NCBI GenBank assembly: GCA_030523275.1
Contig: JAUNIX010000031.1
Span: 1 to 34,506 of the forward strand
Direction of reading: 5' to 3'
DNA: 34,506 bases
Origin: Lachnospiraceae bacterium
GTDB lineage: Bacteria; Bacillota; Clostridia; Lachnospirales; Lachnospiraceae
The position numbers were made by a program, and so were the translations under genes. Positions 32,319 through 34,506 of the stretch are shown in pieces (positions within the stretch are counted from its first letter, which is position 1; each line of letters begins with the position of its first letter). The notes below the pieces were generated by a model, which worked only from the letters and a program-made list of their open reading frames with translations, had not been told where the DNA came from and made no database searches.

Positions 32319-33158
32319 TTATTTGCTATAATCGTAGAAGCCGATACCTGTTTTACGTCCTAATTTGCCACCACGTACCATTTTTCTTAATAATGGATGT
32401 GGACGATATTTAGGATCACCAGTTTCACTGTATAATACTTCCATGATTGCTAAGCAAACATCTAATCCAATTAAGTCACCTAAAGCTAAAGGTCCCATTG
32501 GATGGTTTGCACCTAATTTCATAGCTGTGTCGATACCTTCAACAGATGCTACACCGTCTGCAAGGATTCCAATTCCTTCGTTAACCATAGGAATTAAGAT
32601 TCTGTTAACTACGAATCCTGCTGCTTCTTCTACCTGTACAGGAACTTTTCCAATTTCTTCAGAGATAGCTTTGATTTTGTCAACTAATTCAGCTGGTGTG
32701 TTAAGACCTGCAATTACTTCGATCAACTTCATAACTGGAGCTGGGTTAAAGAAGTGCATTCCGATAACTGGACGATCAAGTCCTGCACCAATTGCTGTGA
32801 TTGATAAAGAAGATGTATTTGTAGCGAAGATACAATCAGCTGGTACGATATCCTGTAATTCTTTAAATGTCTGTTTTTTGATTTCAAGATTTTCAATTGC
32901 AGCTTCAACGATTAAATCTGCTTCTGTACAAATATCTTTTGTACCTGTTGTGATTTTAGCTAAGATAGCATCTGCTTTTTCAGCATCCATTTTGCCTCTA
33001 GCTACACGTTTTTCAAATCCTTTGGCAATGTTGTTTTTACCTCTAGCTGCAAATTCATCATTGATATCACAAAGGTATACTTCGTAACCTTCTGTCTGTG
33101 CAAATGCCTGAGCGATACCGCTACCCATTGTACCTGCGCCGATAACTCCTACTTTCAT
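32319..33158 (-). CDS. hbd: 3-hydroxybutyryl-CoA dehydrogenase
   Basis: 279 residues from the ATG at 33158, with AGGAGG ahead of it; the longer frame to 33197 lacks a ribosome site and crosses a hairpin. The NAD-binding motif is GAGTMGSG (7-14) and the catalytic His sits in GMHFFNPAP with the paired Glu in LIEV. It reduces acetoacetyl-CoA to 3-hydroxybutyryl-CoA. The C-terminal [16 protein letters not shown] segment is also conserved. Third visible gene of the operon, after crt. Confidence 0.97.
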   Translation of the reverse strand: MKVGVIGAGTMGSGIAQAFAQTEGYEVYLCDINDEFAARGKNNIAKGFEKRVARGKMDAEKADAILAKITTGTKDICTEADLIVEAAIENLEIKKQTFKELQDIVPADCIFATNTSSLSITAIGAGLDRPVIGMHFFNPAPVMKLIEVIAGLNTPAELVDKIKAISEEIGKVPVQVEEAAGFVVNRILIPMVNEGIGILADGVASVEGIDTAMKLGANHPMGPLALGDLIGLDVCLAIMEVLYSETGDPKYRPHPLLRKMVRGGKLGRKTGIGFYDYSK

Positions 33159-33195
33159 CTTTTTTCCTCCTAGAAAATAAATATTTTGTGATAAC

Positions 33196-33240
33196 ACAGC
33201 TGTATCACGCTTCCGTTACCAGAACCGTGATGCTAGCTGT
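33196..33240 (-). repeat. Stem-loop in the crt-hbd gap
   Basis: ACAGCTGTATCACG (33196-33209) pairs with CGTGATGCTAGCTGT (33226-33240) with a small internal bulge. It fills most of the 94-base space between crt and hbd and has no T-run, so a processing or stability role is likely. Confidence 0.65.
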
Positions 33241-33252
33241 ATTGATTTTTAA

Positions 33253-34029
33253 TTATTTGTTTTTGAATCCATCAACTTTTGTTTTGTTTAAGAATGCAGT
33301 CATACCTGCTACCTGATCTTCTGTTTCAAAACAGCTTCCGAATAATTTTTCTTCAATTACGATAGCTTCGTCCATTCCTACGTCTAAACCATCATTGATA
33401 GCTTTCTTACATGCACGCACTGCGATAGGTGCATTCTTAGCGATTTTAGCTGCCATTTTCTTAGCTGCAGGAAGTAATTCATCCTGTGGATAAACAGCGT
33501 TTACTAAACCGATTCTATATGCTTCATCAGCTTTGATATTAAAAGCTGTATAAATCATTTCTTTCGCTTTTCCTACACCAACGATACGAGCTAATCTCTG
33601 AGTTCCACCAAATCCAGGTGTGATTCCAAGTCCAACTTCTGGCTGTCCGAACATTGCGTTATCAGAACAAATTCTGATATCACAACTCATAGAGATTTCA
33701 CATCCTCCACCTAAAGCAAATCCATTTACAGCAGCAATAACTGGAATAGGAAGTGTTTCAATCTTACGGAATACGTCATTACCAATTTTACCGAAAGCTT
33801 CGCCTTCTTCTTTTGTTAATGTGCTCATTTCTCCGATATCAGCACCAGCTACAAATGATTTAGAGCCAGCACCTGTTAAGATCAATGCTCTTGTTGTATC
33901 TAAATCTACAGCATCAATGACTGCTTCTAAGTCTTTTAATACTTCACTGTTTAATGCATTTAATGCTTTTGGACGATTGATTGTAATTAAACCTACAAAA
34001 CCATCCTGTTCATAATCAACGAATCCCAT
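33253..34029 (-). CDS. crt: 3-hydroxybutyryl-CoA dehydratase (crotonase)
   Basis: 258 residues. The enoyl-CoA hydratase fold is shown by GADIGEMS, the oxyanion-hole segment FALGGGCEISMSCD (Glu111) and PEVGLGITPGFGGTQRL (Glu131), the two catalytic glutamates. It dehydrates 3-hydroxybutyryl-CoA to crotonyl-CoA. AAAGGAG precedes the start. It follows thl by 39 bases and is separated from hbd by a stem-loop. Confidence 0.97.
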   Translation of the reverse strand: MGFVDYEQDGFVGLITINRPKALNALNSEVLKDLEAVIDAVDLDTTRALILTGAGSKSFVAGADIGEMSTLTKEEGEAFGKIGNDVFRKIETLPIPVIAAVNGFALGGGCEISMSCDIRICSDNAMFGQPEVGLGITPGFGGTQRLARIVGVGKAKEMIYTAFNIKADEAYRIGLVNAVYPQDELLPAAKKMAAKIAKNAPIAVRACKKAINDGLDVGMDEAIVIEEKLFGSCFETEDQVAGMTAFLNKTKVDGFKNK

Positions 34030-34068
34030 TGGAAGATTCTCCTTTCTGTTGTTTAACTGAAACTCAAA

Positions 34069-34506
34069 TTAGTCTCTTTCAACGATTGTTGTACAACCCA
34101 TTCCTCCACCAATACAAAGAGTAGCAAGACCTTTCTTAGCATCTCTCTTCTGCATTTCATGAAGTAATGTAACTAAGATACGGCATCCAGATGCTCCTAC
34201 AGGATGTCCAAGTGCAATTGCACCACCATTTACGTTAACTTTGCTCATATCAAACTTAAGATCTCTAGCTACTGCTAATGACTGAGTTGCGAAAGCTTCG
34301 TTTGCTTCGATTAAGTCCATATCATCGATTGTTAAGTTAGCTTTTGCTAAAGCTTTTGTTGTAGAAGCAACAGGTCCAACACCCATGATTGTAGGATCAA
34401 CTCCACCAAGAGCTCCTGTTACATATGTAGCCATTGGTGTAACACCTAATTCTTTTGCTTTTTCTTCGCTCATAACAACAACTGCTGCTGCACCATCATT
34501 GATACC
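34069..34506 (-). CDS. thl: Acetyl-CoA acetyltransferase (thiolase), C-terminal part
   Basis: Only the last 145 residues are in the window; the first visible codons encode GINDGAAAV, so the gene continues off the right edge. The thiolase C-terminal motifs are present: [32 protein letters not shown] with the catalytic His, and the catalytic Cys in LCIGGGMG. It condenses two acetyl-CoA to acetoacetyl-CoA, the first step of the pathway. The nucleophile Cys of the N-terminal half and any operon promoter lie outside the window. Confidence 0.97.
   Translation of the reverse strand, partial: GINDGAAAVVVMSEEKAKELGVTPMATYVTGALGGVDPTIMGVGPVASTTKALAKANLTIDDMDLIEANEAFATQSLAVARDLKFDMSKVNVNGGAIALGHPVGASGCRILVTLLHEMQKRDAKKGLATLCIGGGMGCTTIVERD

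Noticed and set aside
32365..33087. 240-codon open frame antisense to hbd
   Set aside because: It is a codon-bias shadow of hbd: no ribosome site, no family resemblance, and the sense strand encodes a clear enzyme.
1..34506. CRISPR arrays, insertion sequences, prophage genes, rRNA or tRNA genes
   Set aside because: None were seen by eye on either strand; all long frames belong to housekeeping or small accessory genes.

Overview
The window is chromosomal DNA from a low-GC, anaerobic, butyrate-forming member of the Clostridia, most likely a Lachnospiraceae gut commensal (an Anaerostipes, Anaerobutyricum, Coprococcus or Roseburia type; I cannot settle the genus from sequence alone). The main reasons are an acetyl-CoA to butyryl-CoA operon (thl-crt-hbd-bcd-etfB-etfA), a butyryl-CoA:acetate CoA-transferase, strong AGGAGG ribosome binding sites, A/T-rich intergenic DNA and frequent Rho-independent terminators. 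I see no phage, insertion sequence, CRISPR array, rRNA or tRNA gene; gene order looks like ordinary core chromosome with a few small lineage-specific genes.

Layout. 1-3436 (minus): a three-gene operon of MoxR-type AAA+ ATPase, a DUF58-position membrane protein and a membrane transglutaminase cut by the left edge; the ATPase and the middle protein are both divergent. 3638-5926 (minus): a solitary aconitase-family hydratase. 6144-6677 (plus): an ECF transporter S component. 6767-7498 (minus): PlsC-type acyltransferase. 7566-9092: a compact island of small uncharacterised genes: a Cys/Gly-rich tandem-repeat protein behind a sporulation-like promoter, a hydrophobic small ORF whose Shine-Dalgarno is inside a hairpin, an oppositely oriented protein carrying the same Trp-Leu-Cys tail motif, and a translationally coupled pair of helical proteins. 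This island is the best candidate for something undescribed. 9198-9686 (minus): a shortened NagB-like protein without the catalytic loop.

10004-16574 (minus): leuS, a secreted L,D-transpeptidase with a Thr/Ser-rich tail, and an EF-G paralogue followed by an HD-type hydrolase related to the SpoT hydrolase domain. 16843-19253 (plus): tyrA-aroA, aromatic amino acid synthesis. 19351-23538 (minus): mnmM, a D-Ala-D-Ala carboxypeptidase, an M18 aminopeptidase and a GT2 polyprenyl-phosphate glycosyltransferase, tightly packed. 23655-25103 (minus): a second, membrane-anchored L,D-transpeptidase.

25387-34506: butyrate region. The CoA-transferase gene (plus) has a good sigma-A promoter with a near-consensus Rex operator at the predicted transcription start, suggesting control by the NADH/NAD+ ratio. 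It converges on a NdpA-like nucleoid protein gene that sits behind a secreted beta-sandwich protein (minus). Then comes the central operon (minus), running in from the right edge and ending at a strong terminator behind etfA; its intergenic gaps carry stem-loops that could set relative transcript levels. Together the operon enzymes turn two acetyl-CoA into butyryl-CoA, with Bcd/EtfAB expected to bifurcate electrons to ferredoxin, and the CoA-transferase releases butyrate while activating acetate.
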